Of a stretch of 25,209 bases of DNA, positions 1 through 8,147 are shown one piece after another (the stretch's first letter is position 1; each line of letters begins with the position of its first letter). The stretch is from a virus. The notes beneath the pieces were generated by a model, which made no database searches, was not told where the DNA came from, and worked only from the letters and a program-made list of their open reading frames with translations. The stretch lies in the IMG/VR virus record IMGVR_UViG_3300023103_000066, positions 1 through 25,209 of that record. One strand, written 5' to 3'. Made by a program: the position numbers and the translations under genes.

Positions 1-1329
1 TTCCACAAACTGCCTTTCAGCAGCATTAAAAGTATATGGCATCACCTTTTCAGATGATTCCTTAAATATTTTCCAGTAGGTTGATCCCTTGCCGTAAGTC
101 AGCAAAGTATCCATTGCGCCCCAGCTGTTTACGTAGGCAAAATATCTTATATATTCAAAATGTGCGTAGTTGATAATTACCCGTAGCGTCTCTGACACAT
201 AACCACTATCGTCACGCACACGGACAGTATATTCAGCCACAGTGCCGGGAAGAATGCCCAGGTTCAGCTGATTATAGCCGACGCCAAACATTACTTTTTC
301 ATACTGCCCTACCAGGCTGACAATATTGGTATTGGTCTGCAATTTTGAGCCGTCCGAAAACACCACATCAATACTTGCATGGACTGTTTTGACATCGGCA
401 CGGAAATTAACCCAGGAAATAAAAACAGGTTGATCCTGACGAACGTAGCGTAATTTGCTTTGCAGCATCAGGAGCTTATCAGTAGTATCAACCGGATTTT
501 TAAACGTTCCTGTTACAGATTGAGGCGCTCCCATTTTTTCAGAAAAACCACCAAGTAGCACCACGTAATTTGGTGTGGTAGTCAGCTGTCCAATATAGTT
601 TTCCCCGCCTGCGGATGCATATTTCAGAAAATACTTTCGTCTGCTATCCTTGCATTTTTGCGCAACAGGCAGCGTGAAGCTGGGAATTTCACTGGTAAGA
701 AAAGAATGTAAAAGCGGGGCAATGTCAATCGTGGCCTTCGAATCCATATCCAGCGGAATAGATCCTTTAAAAATGCGTTCCGGATTCAAATCATCCTGAT
801 CCAAAAGCCATAGTTCCAGAAACACGCTGCTGTTTACCAGCTCAGTAGTATCCGTGCCTGTGATCAGGTTAGCCAGACCACCACCGCCAATTCGCGTGAC
901 ATTAAAGTTGAACTTTTTGCCAATCAGTTTGGCTTCGAATTTGACATAATGAAGTGTAAAAGATCCACCTGGACCTGTAATGGTGCTGGAAGACGCCGTA
1001 ATTACAAAATCTTCCGCTAAGAAGTAATTGGCACGAAAGAAAGGAGCCAGACGGGCAATGTATTCCTGCTGAGTGGCAATATTGTAAGTGTATGTTGGAA
1101 ATTGTGCGCCGTTAGGTATAGCAGTATCCGAAGCCGTAAAACGAACTTCATTATCATCCCACCTAAAAACGAGTTGAGATCCATCAACAATATTCCCACT
1201 TCCGTCTGCTACGAATGTGTTTTCCGCTTTAAGCCCAGGGACAATTCCCGTCTTGTCATCCTCGAAAGTGCCGATGATACGATCTTTCGAAAAACAGATA
1301 ATTTCCGGGGGAGTAAATTCTAATGCCAT
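1..1329 (-). CDS. Large virion (tail or tail-tip) protein, partial at the window edge
   Basis: The frame is open from an ATG at 1327-1329 to position 1 with no stop, giving at least 443 residues. The C-terminus lies outside the window. The protein begins MALEFTPPEII and is rich in beta-type residues, Gly, Thr and Asn. It has no signal peptide or membrane segment. Near the cut end is a stretch containing YFAYVNSWGAMDTLL; from memory, similar stretches occur in large tail proteins of Bacteroidota phages. It is the last gene visible in the late block and follows a terminator-like hairpin at 1392-1421, so it probably has its own start of transcription or depends on read-through. A tail-tip, baseplate or receptor-binding role is inferred from position and composition. 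No catalytic motif is visible. Confidence 0.75.
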   Translation of the reverse strand, partial: MALEFTPPEIICFSKDRIIGTFEDDKTGIVPGLKAENTFVADGSGNIVDGSQLVFRWDDNEVRFTASDTAIPNGAQFPTYTYNIATQQEYIARLAPFFRANYFLAEDFVITASSSTITGPGGSFTLHYVKFEAKLIGKKFNFNVTRIGGGGLANLITGTDTTELVNSSVFLELWLLDQDDLNPERIFKGSIPLDMDSKATIDIAPLLHSFLTSEIPSFTLPVAQKCKDSRRKYFLKYASAGGENYIGQLTTTPNYVVLLGGFSEKMGAPQSVTGTFKNPVDTTDKLLMLQSKLRYVRQDQPVFISWVNFRADVKTVHASIDVVFSDGSKLQTNTNIVSLVGQYEKVMFGVGYNQLNLGILPGTVAEYTVRVRDDSGYVSETLRVIINYAHFEYIRYFAYVNSWGAMDTLLTYGKGSTYWKIFKESSEKVMPYTFNAAERQFVE

Positions 1330-1390
1330 ACCCAAAACTACCCGTATATAGCTCTTTTCAGTAGGACAAAGCACTGGGTTCTAAACAGGA

Positions 1391-1421
1391 AAAACAGCCC
1401 TGACAAATGCCTGAGCTGTTT
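1391..1421 (-). terminator. Rho-independent terminator after the 171-residue gene
   Basis: AAACAGC (1392-1398) pairs with GCTGTTT (1415-1421) around a loop of about 16 bases. On the minus strand the hairpin is followed by a short T run. It lies 25 bases past the stop of the gene at 1446-1961, ahead of the large virion gene. Confidence 0.6.
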
Positions 1422-1445
1422 AATTAAAACACGTCACCAAGAAAA

Positions 1446-1961
1446 TTACGGTTTCCAGTGAGCCGGATTAAAACATGCTGCTGCTGCAATACGCCAGGTG
1501 AATTCGTAACGCCAGCCATATAAATCATTATGCAAGGGACCAACCCACATACCGGATACAGATGGCGAGACAGTGGTGCTCTTACCGTCCACTTTCAGCA
1601 ATTCTATACTTGCCATTTTTATCATGTGCGCAAGGATCTGATCAGCTGCCGGTTTGGCTTGCTCATATATTATAGCTCGGGAATGATCCTGTCCCTGTTG
1701 TTTTTTCTCTGATTGTGCCAGTACAGCAAAAGCACCTTTCAGTTCTGAAAATTTCCCGTTTTGGTCGGTCTTGTCTTCGTCATAAAACTCAACAATCAGA
1801 CAGGGAAGTGTCAATTTTGTTTTGATAGCCGTAAGTAATAGATCAGCCTGCTCCGGAGAGTCTACAAAAAACAGGTTGACCTTTCCTGCTTCCTGTCCAA
1901 GCAATTCCAGCTTTTCAGCTACGTTCTTAAAAAAATCTACGTATGCGGGATAACTGTTCAT
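1446..1961 (-). CDS. Unknown phage protein, 171 residues, tail-assembly region
   Basis: This soluble protein has no signal peptide, membrane segment or motif that I recognise. It is Lys/Glu/Gln-rich in the middle (about residues 65-105), with the aromatic run MWVGPLHNDLYGWRYEFTWR near the C-terminus. Its ATG overlaps the stop of the gene before it by four bases (ATGA at 1958-1961), so the two are translationally coupled. Size and position between the connector genes and a large virion protein would suit a tail terminator, tail completion protein or second tail chaperone, but that is inference. A terminator-like hairpin follows it. Confidence 0.72.
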   Translation of the reverse strand: MNSYPAYVDFFKNVAEKLELLGQEAGKVNLFFVDSPEQADLLLTAIKTKLTLPCLIVEFYDEDKTDQNGKFSELKGAFAVLAQSEKKQQGQDHSRAIIYEQAKPAADQILAHMIKMASIELLKVDGKSTTVSPSVSGMWVGPLHNDLYGWRYEFTWRIAAAACFNPAHWKP

Positions 1962-2848
1962 CGGGTGCGGTGTTTGTCGGCTTCGTCTTTCATTTTCTTG
2001 TTGTGCGAAATAGTTTCATCCAGCACTTTCAAAACCGTATGCAGGGAAGCCTGTTTGATATTATCCAGTTTGGTCACATCCCGGTCGGCCATGGCTATAA
2101 TGGTATTTAGCCAGGTGAGTGATTGGGACTTCTTTTTTGCAGTTGGGGCCGTAGGTTGTTCTGTTGTTTCATCCTGTAAATCAGGTGGAAAAAGCTTACG
2201 GTACATTTTTGGAAACACGCCTTTTGCACCCATATAATTAAGCACAATGGCAGATTTAACATCACCGCTGACAGTAGCAAACACTTTGCCATTTTCTGAT
2301 ATCAGACCTTCACGGAAAGGAATACGTTTGTCCTCAAATGTTTTTTTCTGGTTACTGGTTTTCCGGAATAAAATACCACAGAAATCATTCAGCTGATCAT
2401 GTACATCCGGTGCTTTATTGTAGGCTTCCAGTCGCTGTTCAGCTGCCATAAATTCACCAAAATTCAAGTTTCCAAGTCCATCACCGGGACCGTACAGCGT
2501 TGTAGAAAATGCGCGTGCAATTTTTCGCGGGCAATAAACAGCTTTGTACTGAAGCGTGGAAAAACTCTTAATCATTGCCTGATATGGAAGTGCTTTTGTG
2601 TCATACAGAAAATTCAGTTCCATAAGCAATTGCACCCGCTGCACCTCGTTCAATGTTTCCAAATCCTTCTTAGGCACATTCATGATCAGGCCAATCAATA
2701 GCCATTGCATTTCCGGACGTTCGGCAGTTCGGTTCATTATTGCCACAGCACCAAGGAATTGATCCTGGGTGAGTTCATGAAAAGCTGTGGGGATATTGTA
2801 AGTTCTTTCTAATCCGGTTATGGGATTTCGTAGCGTGATAGGTTGCAT
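1958..2848 (-). CDS. Unknown phage protein, 296 residues, tail-assembly region
   Basis: I chose the ATG at 2846-2848 (MQPITLRNP). A longer frame starts with GTG at 2884, but that start falls inside the terminator hairpin at 2872-2899. The protein is soluble. Its N-terminal half is largely helical, the middle carries a Gly-rich stretch (YGPGDGLGNLNFGEFMAAEQ), and the C-terminus is Lys-rich and helical after a Thr/Pro/Lys linker (TEQPTAPTAKKK). It is coupled by an ATGA overlap to the next gene. Position suggests a tail-assembly factor, for example a chaperone for the tape-measure protein, but no domain is recognised and the function is open. Confidence 0.75.
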   Translation of the reverse strand: MQPITLRNPITGLERTYNIPTAFHELTQDQFLGAVAIMNRTAERPEMQWLLIGLIMNVPKKDLETLNEVQRVQLLMELNFLYDTKALPYQAMIKSFSTLQYKAVYCPRKIARAFSTTLYGPGDGLGNLNFGEFMAAEQRLEAYNKAPDVHDQLNDFCGILFRKTSNQKKTFEDKRIPFREGLISENGKVFATVSGDVKSAIVLNYMGAKGVFPKMYRKLFPPDLQDETTEQPTAPTAKKKSQSLTWLNTIIAMADRDVTKLDNIKQASLHTVLKVLDETISHNKKMKDEADKHRTR

Positions 2849-2871
2849 GGTTTTTAGTTTAGTGTTGAAAG

Positions 2872-2899
2872 AACAGAGGGCCACGAATGTCCCTCTGTT
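2872..2899 (-). terminator. Terminator hairpin after the Tad2-like gene
   Basis: AACAGAGGG (2872-2880) and CCCTCTGTT (2891-2899) form a perfect 9-bp stem with a 10-base loop. It begins seven bases past the stop of the DUF2829 gene. The following minus-strand bases are only moderately T-rich, so it may attenuate rather than stop transcription. Confidence 0.6.
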
Positions 2900-2905
2900 G
2901 ATTAT

Positions 2906-3205
2906 TTATTCAATTATTCCCCAATCATTCGATAACATATCTGTTTGCGATGCAAGCCATCCATTTACAATAGTGTTATCAGCAGCTTTCATACAGATAT
3001 ATCCAGTAAACAAAACATCTGTAATATTTTGGGCTTTATAAAAACGTTTTACAGAGTCAGGCAATGTTTTAACTAACTCAACCGGAACGACAGCTTCTGG
3101 TCTAAGAAATAGAAACATCCCTTTTCCATTCCATCCAACACGTGCAACTATATGCCCAGCATTTAATGCTTCGATCGCCTTTCCAAAACTTCTATTGAAA
3201 TTCAT
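2906..3205 (-). CDS. DUF2829 protein, Tad2-type anti-Thoeris candidate
   Basis: The protein has 99 residues. It carries the hallmarks of the DUF2829 family: an N-terminal helix (SFGKAIEALNAG), then the signature RVGWNGKGMFLFL (about residues 22-34), a central YICMKAADN (69-77) and the C-terminal signature WLASQTDMLSNDW (83-95). Founding members of this family are the Tad2 anti-Thoeris proteins, which bind and sequester the 1''-3' glycocyclic ADP-ribose signal made by the Thoeris TIR protein and so keep the ThsA effector off. The family match is seen directly in the sequence; the activity is inferred. The gene sits among connector and tail genes, 15 bases after the DUF6712-like gene, and is followed at once by a strong hairpin, as expected for an accessory gene slipped into the late operon. 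Confidence 0.85.
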   Translation of the reverse strand: MNFNRSFGKAIEALNAGHIVARVGWNGKGMFLFLRPEAVVPVELVKTLPDSVKRFYKAQNITDVLFTGYICMKAADNTIVNGWLASQTDMLSNDWGIIE

Positions 3206-3220
3206 GATTATATATTTAAA

Positions 3221-4159
3221 TTAAAGAAATGCAATTCGGGAGCCTTCCGGATTTTTGCAACGATCCGTTAAAGACACCACCACAGGAGCCACATAGCCCG
3301 TAGGTGGATTAGCGTTCATCATATCCATAAGCTTCTGCAATTCCAGTTCACCGGAGCTTGCAAATTCCCGTGCAGATGATTCAATACGTGAATTTTCGGG
3401 TACACTTACAGGTGTACGTTCGGCCATCATTACTTCCAAACCTTCGTTTGTCAGTTTAACGGTCCGGGTGAGCAGCGCACGGGAAGTCGCCATATAGATC
3501 ACTGCTTTTCTGGCAACGTCACGCATAATTTTCTCACTGATAGTCAGCGAATCAGAAGAAACGGCATGGTCATGGAATTCCTGCATAAGTCCGGCCACAC
3601 GATTTTCAACAAAGCCGATCGCTTCACGCATGGCACGGAAAGTAACATTTGGGTGAAGTAATGAAAAGACTTTCTGCACTACGGAAGCAGTTGGCACCAG
3701 GGTAGAAAATGTTTCATCCCGGATTGGTGAAGTTGCATACGTTTCAAAGGAAGAAAGGTTTTCATCCAGGAAGCTCAGCAGATCATCCAGCGCGTCCAAA
3801 CCACTATTTAGAAAATGGTTTTCCAGTTTGGCCTGCTCATTATCGCCCAGGTTCCAACGAGTATCAGACTTAGGTTTATATAGCCCGGAATTGTCAATGG
3901 AAACCCCACCTACCTGGCTGTAATACCACATTGCAAGCGGAACGCTAGCAGAATTGATACAGTCCAGTAATTGTTCCTGAACAGTGGTTAATGCTTCGGT
4001 CGTGCCGTATTCCTGTACCTCAAAATAAAATGTCCTGCCTAAAATCGGGATAATGAAACGCCGTTCAGCTTTGTTAATGGAAGGTGTTACGCTTAAAAGG
4101 TCCAGATCAACAGACACTTCAACATATTTCATCAGGTCGGCTGTGGTGGATATCAGCAT
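3221..4159 (-). CDS. DUF6712-like head-tail connector protein
   Basis: The protein has 312 residues. The N-terminus (ISTTADLMKYVEVSVDLDLLSVTPSINKAERRFIIPILG) has the pattern I associate with DUF6712 proteins of Bacteroidota phages, which lie just after the portal and are taken to be head-completion or adaptor proteins. The rest is mostly helical and soluble. It follows the portal and a small anchored protein, and its ATG overlaps the latter by seven bases. Family assignment is from memory of the pattern and needs an HMM search. The connector role is inferred from the gene order. Confidence 0.72.
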   Translation of the reverse strand: MLISTTADLMKYVEVSVDLDLLSVTPSINKAERRFIIPILGRTFYFEVQEYGTTEALTTVQEQLLDCINSASVPLAMWYYSQVGGVSIDNSGLYKPKSDTRWNLGDNEQAKLENHFLNSGLDALDDLLSFLDENLSSFETYATSPIRDETFSTLVPTASVVQKVFSLLHPNVTFRAMREAIGFVENRVAGLMQEFHDHAVSSDSLTISEKIMRDVARKAVIYMATSRALLTRTVKLTNEGLEVMMAERTPVSVPENSRIESSAREFASSGELELQKLMDMMNANPPTGYVAPVVVSLTDRCKNPEGSRIAFL

Positions 4160-4482
4160 AAAATTTCACGTAAAAGATAAATGGAAGAATCACCTTTAAT
4201 CCGCACCAGCTTCACGGACATATCCTGCGTGATTTTTTGATATTTGTCGGCAGCTGATGAAATATTTAACGCCCATATTTTGTGTTCACCAAACAGATAC
4301 TGGATAAAGCCATTGGCCTTATTTAACTTCCAGACCGGAATGATTACCTGACGCGTTGCTACGGCTATTTCTTCTGTCTTGGTTTCTTCTTCCCTTGGAA
4401 ATAACGGACAATTCAAACGAGAAATAGACAGGGCTAAAAGCACTGAAATGTAGAAAGGCAAAATAGCAATGAGAAGCTTCAT
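4153..4482 (-). CDS. Small protein with N-terminal membrane anchor or signal peptide
   Basis: The protein has 109 residues and starts MKLLIAILPFYISVLLALSISRLNC, a Lys followed by about 18 hydrophobic residues. It could be a signal anchor, or a lipoprotein signal ending at Cys25. The rest is soluble and charged, with no recognised domain. It lies between the portal and the connector gene. Membrane-targeted proteins in such a place can be superinfection-exclusion factors or spanin-like, but nothing here proves either. The seven-base overlap with the connector start shows that it is part of the operon. Confidence 0.6.
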   Translation of the reverse strand: MKLLIAILPFYISVLLALSISRLNCPLFPREEETKTEEIAVATRQVIIPVWKLNKANGFIQYLFGEHKIWALNISSAADKYQKITQDMSVKLVRIKGDSSIYLLREILC

Positions 4483-4563
4483 AAAATTGTATTTTTCGAT
4501 TTGATAAAATATGATTTGCTTTTACCTGGTAATAGCTGCTCCGATCGCGAAATTAAATTCTGT

Positions 4564-5907
4564 TTAAGAAGTTACCTGCTTAGAACCTGCGCCCGTATCA
4601 AGTGTGGTCAGAATCGTTTGTTTTGATCTGAATTCCAGTGTTGGATATTTCTTTTTCCAGCCATTGTATTCAGCCACAAAATTTAACGGTTCATATAGCA
4701 CATCCCGGTAAGGTTCGATTTGTGACAGATATATCAGCAGTGATTCGCGTTTATCAGACCCACCAGAACGGGATCCCATTTCCTTACTTGCAAAACCAAA
4801 CAGCGCCGGATCAATTCCCAATGCATAAAGCAAATGGGCAGTAGCTTCCATATTATCAGCCAGGTACGCACCATCTTTAAGTTTGTCAGGCAATGCATCT
4901 ATTTTCCAGCCTTCAATTGTTTTCATATCTATCGCACTCACACCGAATTCCGTAGCAATCGCAATTCCGGAATTTTCTACACCAATCAAACGGCGGTTAA
5001 TTTCCAACATCTTGTTTGTCCGGATCGTGTCCCGTTCAGATGCTGTTGCCTTTTCCCACTCTCCTTTATATTCTTCCTTCCAATATTCACGCGGAATCTG
5101 GATGTGGTATTTAATTGTCATCTGATTTTCAAACAACGCTTTTTTCAGTGCAGGGACTTTTTCCAGCACATCGAGCCAGCCAGAAGTGCGGATACCATCC
5201 CAATGTGCTAACTGATAGAATGTATTACCAGGTGTGGGGTAACTGGAAGGATAAATAAACTTGAAGACATTCGAATGTTTTTCCCGCGTCCAGTTGACTA
5301 AATCATACTCATACGGATCTAACAGGCGTATTTTTATCGTTTCTTCACTGGAAGCATAAGCATTTTGCCAGTTGGCATTGACATAAGCAAATTCAGAAAC
5401 ACCGGTATTTTTATTCTGCTGTCCAAAACGTGAATAAGCCGCTTCATTCGGGTGAATGTGGGTGATTTTCTGCCGGTTCTTTGACAAGATCAGCTCTGGG
5501 AATATGTTCAGGAACCAGAATATATCATTGGCAGTTTCCCGCACGTAACGTTTGAAATGCCTGTTATTCAGAAATTCCAGTATTTCAGGATCACGGACTT
5601 TCTGTAAAACCTCCTTACCTTCATCATCTTCATCTACCAAATAAGGTATGACCTTTTGACTGATCAGATTAGCCTGCCATTTCAAGGCTGTCGGTATAAT
5701 CGTACTTCGCCGGCCACGCTCTAAAACCTTTTGCGGAAAATCATTTGCAGATCCCCACGGAATAATTTCCTGTGAGCTGATCACCAGATTATCTTTTACG
5801 ATCGGCTGTGTGGGCTGGGCATTAGGAGCACCACCGCCGAAACTGACAACAGCATTGGAAGCAGGAAGCAGAGCCACTTTATTTTCTGGCAAAAATATTA
5901 CACTCAT
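4564..5907 (-). CDS. Phage portal protein
   Basis: The protein has 447 residues, in the usual range for siphophage portals. The N-terminal part contains the pattern WGSANDFPQKVLERGRRSTIIPTALKW, and the C-terminal third has GIDPALFGF followed by SRSGGSDKRESLLIYLSQIEPYRDVLYEPLNFV, both typical of Bacteroidota phage portals as I remember them. The portal forms the dodecameric ring at one vertex of the head through which DNA enters. It starts with a four-base ATGA overlap with the 103-residue gene. Large terminase lies upstream and a connector-like protein downstream, which supports the call. Confidence 0.82.
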   Translation of the reverse strand: MSVIFLPENKVALLPASNAVVSFGGGAPNAQPTQPIVKDNLVISSQEIIPWGSANDFPQKVLERGRRSTIIPTALKWQANLISQKVIPYLVDEDDEGKEVLQKVRDPEILEFLNNRHFKRYVRETANDIFWFLNIFPELILSKNRQKITHIHPNEAAYSRFGQQNKNTGVSEFAYVNANWQNAYASSEETIKIRLLDPYEYDLVNWTREKHSNVFKFIYPSSYPTPGNTFYQLAHWDGIRTSGWLDVLEKVPALKKALFENQMTIKYHIQIPREYWKEEYKGEWEKATASERDTIRTNKMLEINRRLIGVENSGIAIATEFGVSAIDMKTIEGWKIDALPDKLKDGAYLADNMEATAHLLYALGIDPALFGFASKEMGSRSGGSDKRESLLIYLSQIEPYRDVLYEPLNFVAEYNGWKKKYPTLEFRSKQTILTTLDTGAGSKQVTS

Positions 5908-6215
5908 AATACTGGATGGCCGTTGAGTTCTTCGATGAGATCAATATTTACTTTGCGGATTTCTCTGGAAGTAAGGTTCTTAATGTTGATTGGATAGCGC
6001 TTTTCCCGGGAGCTGCGTTTGGTCCCCTTGGATTCCACTGCTGAAACCTGTCTGGCTTTGTTCAGAACTGCACGGTCAAAAACTATTCTTTCACCACCTG
6101 TCCCGCGCCGTTTATCAGCCGTACAAAAAACAATGTGAAACGGCCTTGTATGGCGTTCCTGTGTACTTTCGTCCATTATTTTAAGCGCTTCTGCAACGCG
6201 TATCGGAGGTTTCAT
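5904..6215 (-). CDS. Small basic phage protein, 103 residues
   Basis: The protein is basic (many Arg and Lys, for example TADKRRGTGG and KGTKRSSREKR) and soluble. It lies between large terminase and portal and overlaps the portal start by four bases. No domain is recognised. Similar short basic proteins beside portals are often annotated only as hypothetical. It may bind DNA or assist head assembly. Its leader is the 264-base non-coding stretch downstream of terminase, so it is the first gene of the portal operon. Confidence 0.62.
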   Translation of the reverse strand: MKPPIRVAEALKIMDESTQERHTRPFHIVFCTADKRRGTGGERIVFDRAVLNKARQVSAVESKGTKRSSREKRYPINIKNLTSREIRKVNIDLIEELNGHPVL

Positions 6216-6479
6216 AAAGGAAAATTACATCCTGTATATAGCAATCCGGTAGGACAGCAATGCAAAACAAAAAACTATGCACTTTGCACTTTTTTTGAAA
6301 CCAACTTTCAGATTTTCAGGATTTTAAGTGAAAATTTTTAGAAAAGAGCTCTTTTAGTGACACAGTTCACCCAACCACACACTGTAACGCGGTGCAATTG
6401 CACTAGATCGCCCCCTGCTGCGGTATATGACAGGCGGGGTGCCGGTACCGGATACCCGCCTATCTATCAGGCTTGACAA
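6216..6479. other. Non-coding stretch with three palindromes between terminase and the portal operon
   Basis: No credible gene lies in these 264 bases. They contain a perfect 14-bp palindrome AAAAGAGCTCTTTT (6342-6355), a perfect 12-bp palindrome GTGCAATTGCAC (6392-6403), and a GC-rich nested palindrome 6432-6461 with a 7-bp outer arm (AGGCGGG/CCCGCCT) around CCGGTACCGG. An ACAGT/ACTGT pair lies at 6362-6385. The last hairpin has no T run on the minus strand, so it is not a classical terminator. A packaging, recombination or regulatory role is possible. Confidence 0.5.
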
Positions 6480-8147
6480 TCAGAATGATATGAGTGATGA
6501 TGAGTAGTCAACGCCTTGCCTGCGACGCTTGATCATGCCATACACCAACAGGTCAACAGCATCCGTGTAGTGGGGTGCCTCTTGCTGGTTAGCCTTCTCA
6601 TCCTTTTCCATGCGCTTATCCTTTTCGAAGCCGGTCTTACCACCCAGTGCTATCTTGGTGCACTCCATGGCCGTGCGCATTACTGTAGTATTTTCTTTAT
6701 TGAACATGACGGTATAGAACTCTGATTCGCTGATAGGCTGACCATTCAGCAGCAAGCCCCAGAGCATGTACCGGTTACGGTAGGAAGGAGTGACACCAAC
6801 GAAGTATCTGGTTACTGCCCAGCCTTTGGCTTCCAACTCATCACAGAACTCATCCAATGGATTCTTATCTGATACACTGTTGGATGCAATGTGTGTATGA
6901 TCATAGTAAATGATTACTTCCTTCTTATAATAGTACTTGTAGTAAGTATCAAACTCAACTGCCAAATGCTTCATCCTGTTCTTACCAGGTAGCACCACAT
7001 CCAGACCATTGATCACCTTCAACATACGTGCTATCTCCTGCCCTGCTGCCAGGGTATTGATACGCCCACCCACATCCAGCGCTATCTCAACAGGCTGGCT
7101 TCTATCCAGATCCAGATCCTTACGACAATCATGCATCTTACCCTTACCATACATGTTCTCTGCCAGGCCATCGACAAAGGAGTAATCAATTGCATTGTAA
7201 AAGTGCTTATCTGCCAGATCAGGGTAGAAGGTATTTTCCACCTTACCAGGGCGCTCATTTAGAACCGATGTACGGAAGATGAATTCAGGAAGGTTACGTT
7301 TCAGCCTTTTAACATATTCAGCACCCAACACATCAATGTTTTCAAGTGTGCTGGCCTCGGAATAAAATGTAGTTCCTTTCCTGATCTTGCTTAATTCCTT
7401 CTCATATAAGCCAATATCAAGCAATTCCTGCTTAGTCGCTTTTCCTCTAACCTGCCCTTTAATCCGGAGCAGGTTTATTTCATTTTGAAGCAGCAGAATG
7501 AGATTAACAGCATCATGATCCGTATGTTCTTCATATTCGTGGATCCACTTCCCACTGGATGATGTAGGCATATCGGTTGTGAAAGTGATGCTATGATGCA
7601 GATGGCAATCCTTGAAATAGCGTTCATTTCCCCGGTTAGTCGGCATCAGCTCGCTATCCAATTGAAGCTTATTTAAAAACTTCACTTCATCACCATCAAC
7701 CCAATCCACTGACATACCATTAGACGAACCTGGCCTATCCTGGCTAACCATACGCATCACCGAAATGTCATATCTATTAACACGCACAAAAACACTATGC
7801 TCTGCTGTTTCAGGGCACATGTAAGGCATATTTAAGCCATTGTTTTTAGGAGGGAATTTTCTGACCCAAAAATCACGGTCACGCTTCATGCCCATTTCCT
7901 GCCACCGCATGATCATCGGCGGCAGGGTTCGGTCAAGTAATTGCATATAACTTTCAGCTACATTGACACCTGCCGAACGTGGCATTAATGTCATGCACCT
8001 GTGTGCTTTTGGTGCAAGAATTCCGACCGTTTTACCGGTTCCACGTCCCATCACATGGATAGATTCATTAGCATCAACCGCATTTACGCGTAATTGGGGA
8101 AGGTTCTGGTACAGAACAGTAGGTTCACTTTCTATGTTCTGACTCAT
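6480..8147 (-). CDS. terL: Phage terminase large subunit
   Basis: The protein has 555 residues. The N-terminal ATPase domain shows Walker A GRGTGKT (residues 34-40), a Walker B-like acidic run in SVDWVDGDE (146-154), and a coupling-type motif TFTTDMPTSS (188-197). The C-terminal RNase H-like nuclease has candidate metal-binding aspartates at ALDVGG (D358), IIYYDHT (D416) and HYTDAVD (D529, D532). The protein pumps DNA through the portal into the prohead and cuts the concatemer. Its start lies inside the end of the small-terminase gene (23-base overlap). An oddity is that the last third uses almost only AAG for lysine (by hand about 19 of 21) whereas the first half is mixed, hinting at a mosaic gene. 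Confidence 0.92.
   Translation of the reverse strand: MSQNIESEPTVLYQNLPQLRVNAVDANESIHVMGRGTGKTVGILAPKAHRCMTLMPRSAGVNVAESYMQLLDRTLPPMIMRWQEMGMKRDRDFWVRKFPPKNNGLNMPYMCPETAEHSVFVRVNRYDISVMRMVSQDRPGSSNGMSVDWVDGDEVKFLNKLQLDSELMPTNRGNERYFKDCHLHHSITFTTDMPTSSSGKWIHEYEEHTDHDAVNLILLLQNEINLLRIKGQVRGKATKQELLDIGLYEKELSKIRKGTTFYSEASTLENIDVLGAEYVKRLKRNLPEFIFRTSVLNERPGKVENTFYPDLADKHFYNAIDYSFVDGLAENMYGKGKMHDCRKDLDLDRSQPVEIALDVGGRINTLAAGQEIARMLKVINGLDVVLPGKNRMKHLAVEFDTYYKYYYKKEVIIYYDHTHIASNSVSDKNPLDEFCDELEAKGWAVTRYFVGVTPSYRNRYMLWGLLLNGQPISESEFYTVMFNKENTTVMRTAMECTKIALGGKTGFEKDKRMEKDEKANQQEAPHYTDAVDLLVYGMIKRRRQGVDYSSSLISF

Noticed and set aside
1017-1199. 60-residue minus-strand frame
   Set aside because: It lies in another frame inside the large virion gene, which is open over the whole 1-1329 stretch.
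6432-6461. GC-rich hairpin just past large terminase as a terminator
   Set aside because: No T run follows it on the minus strand, and the stem is interrupted, so I list it as a palindrome only.
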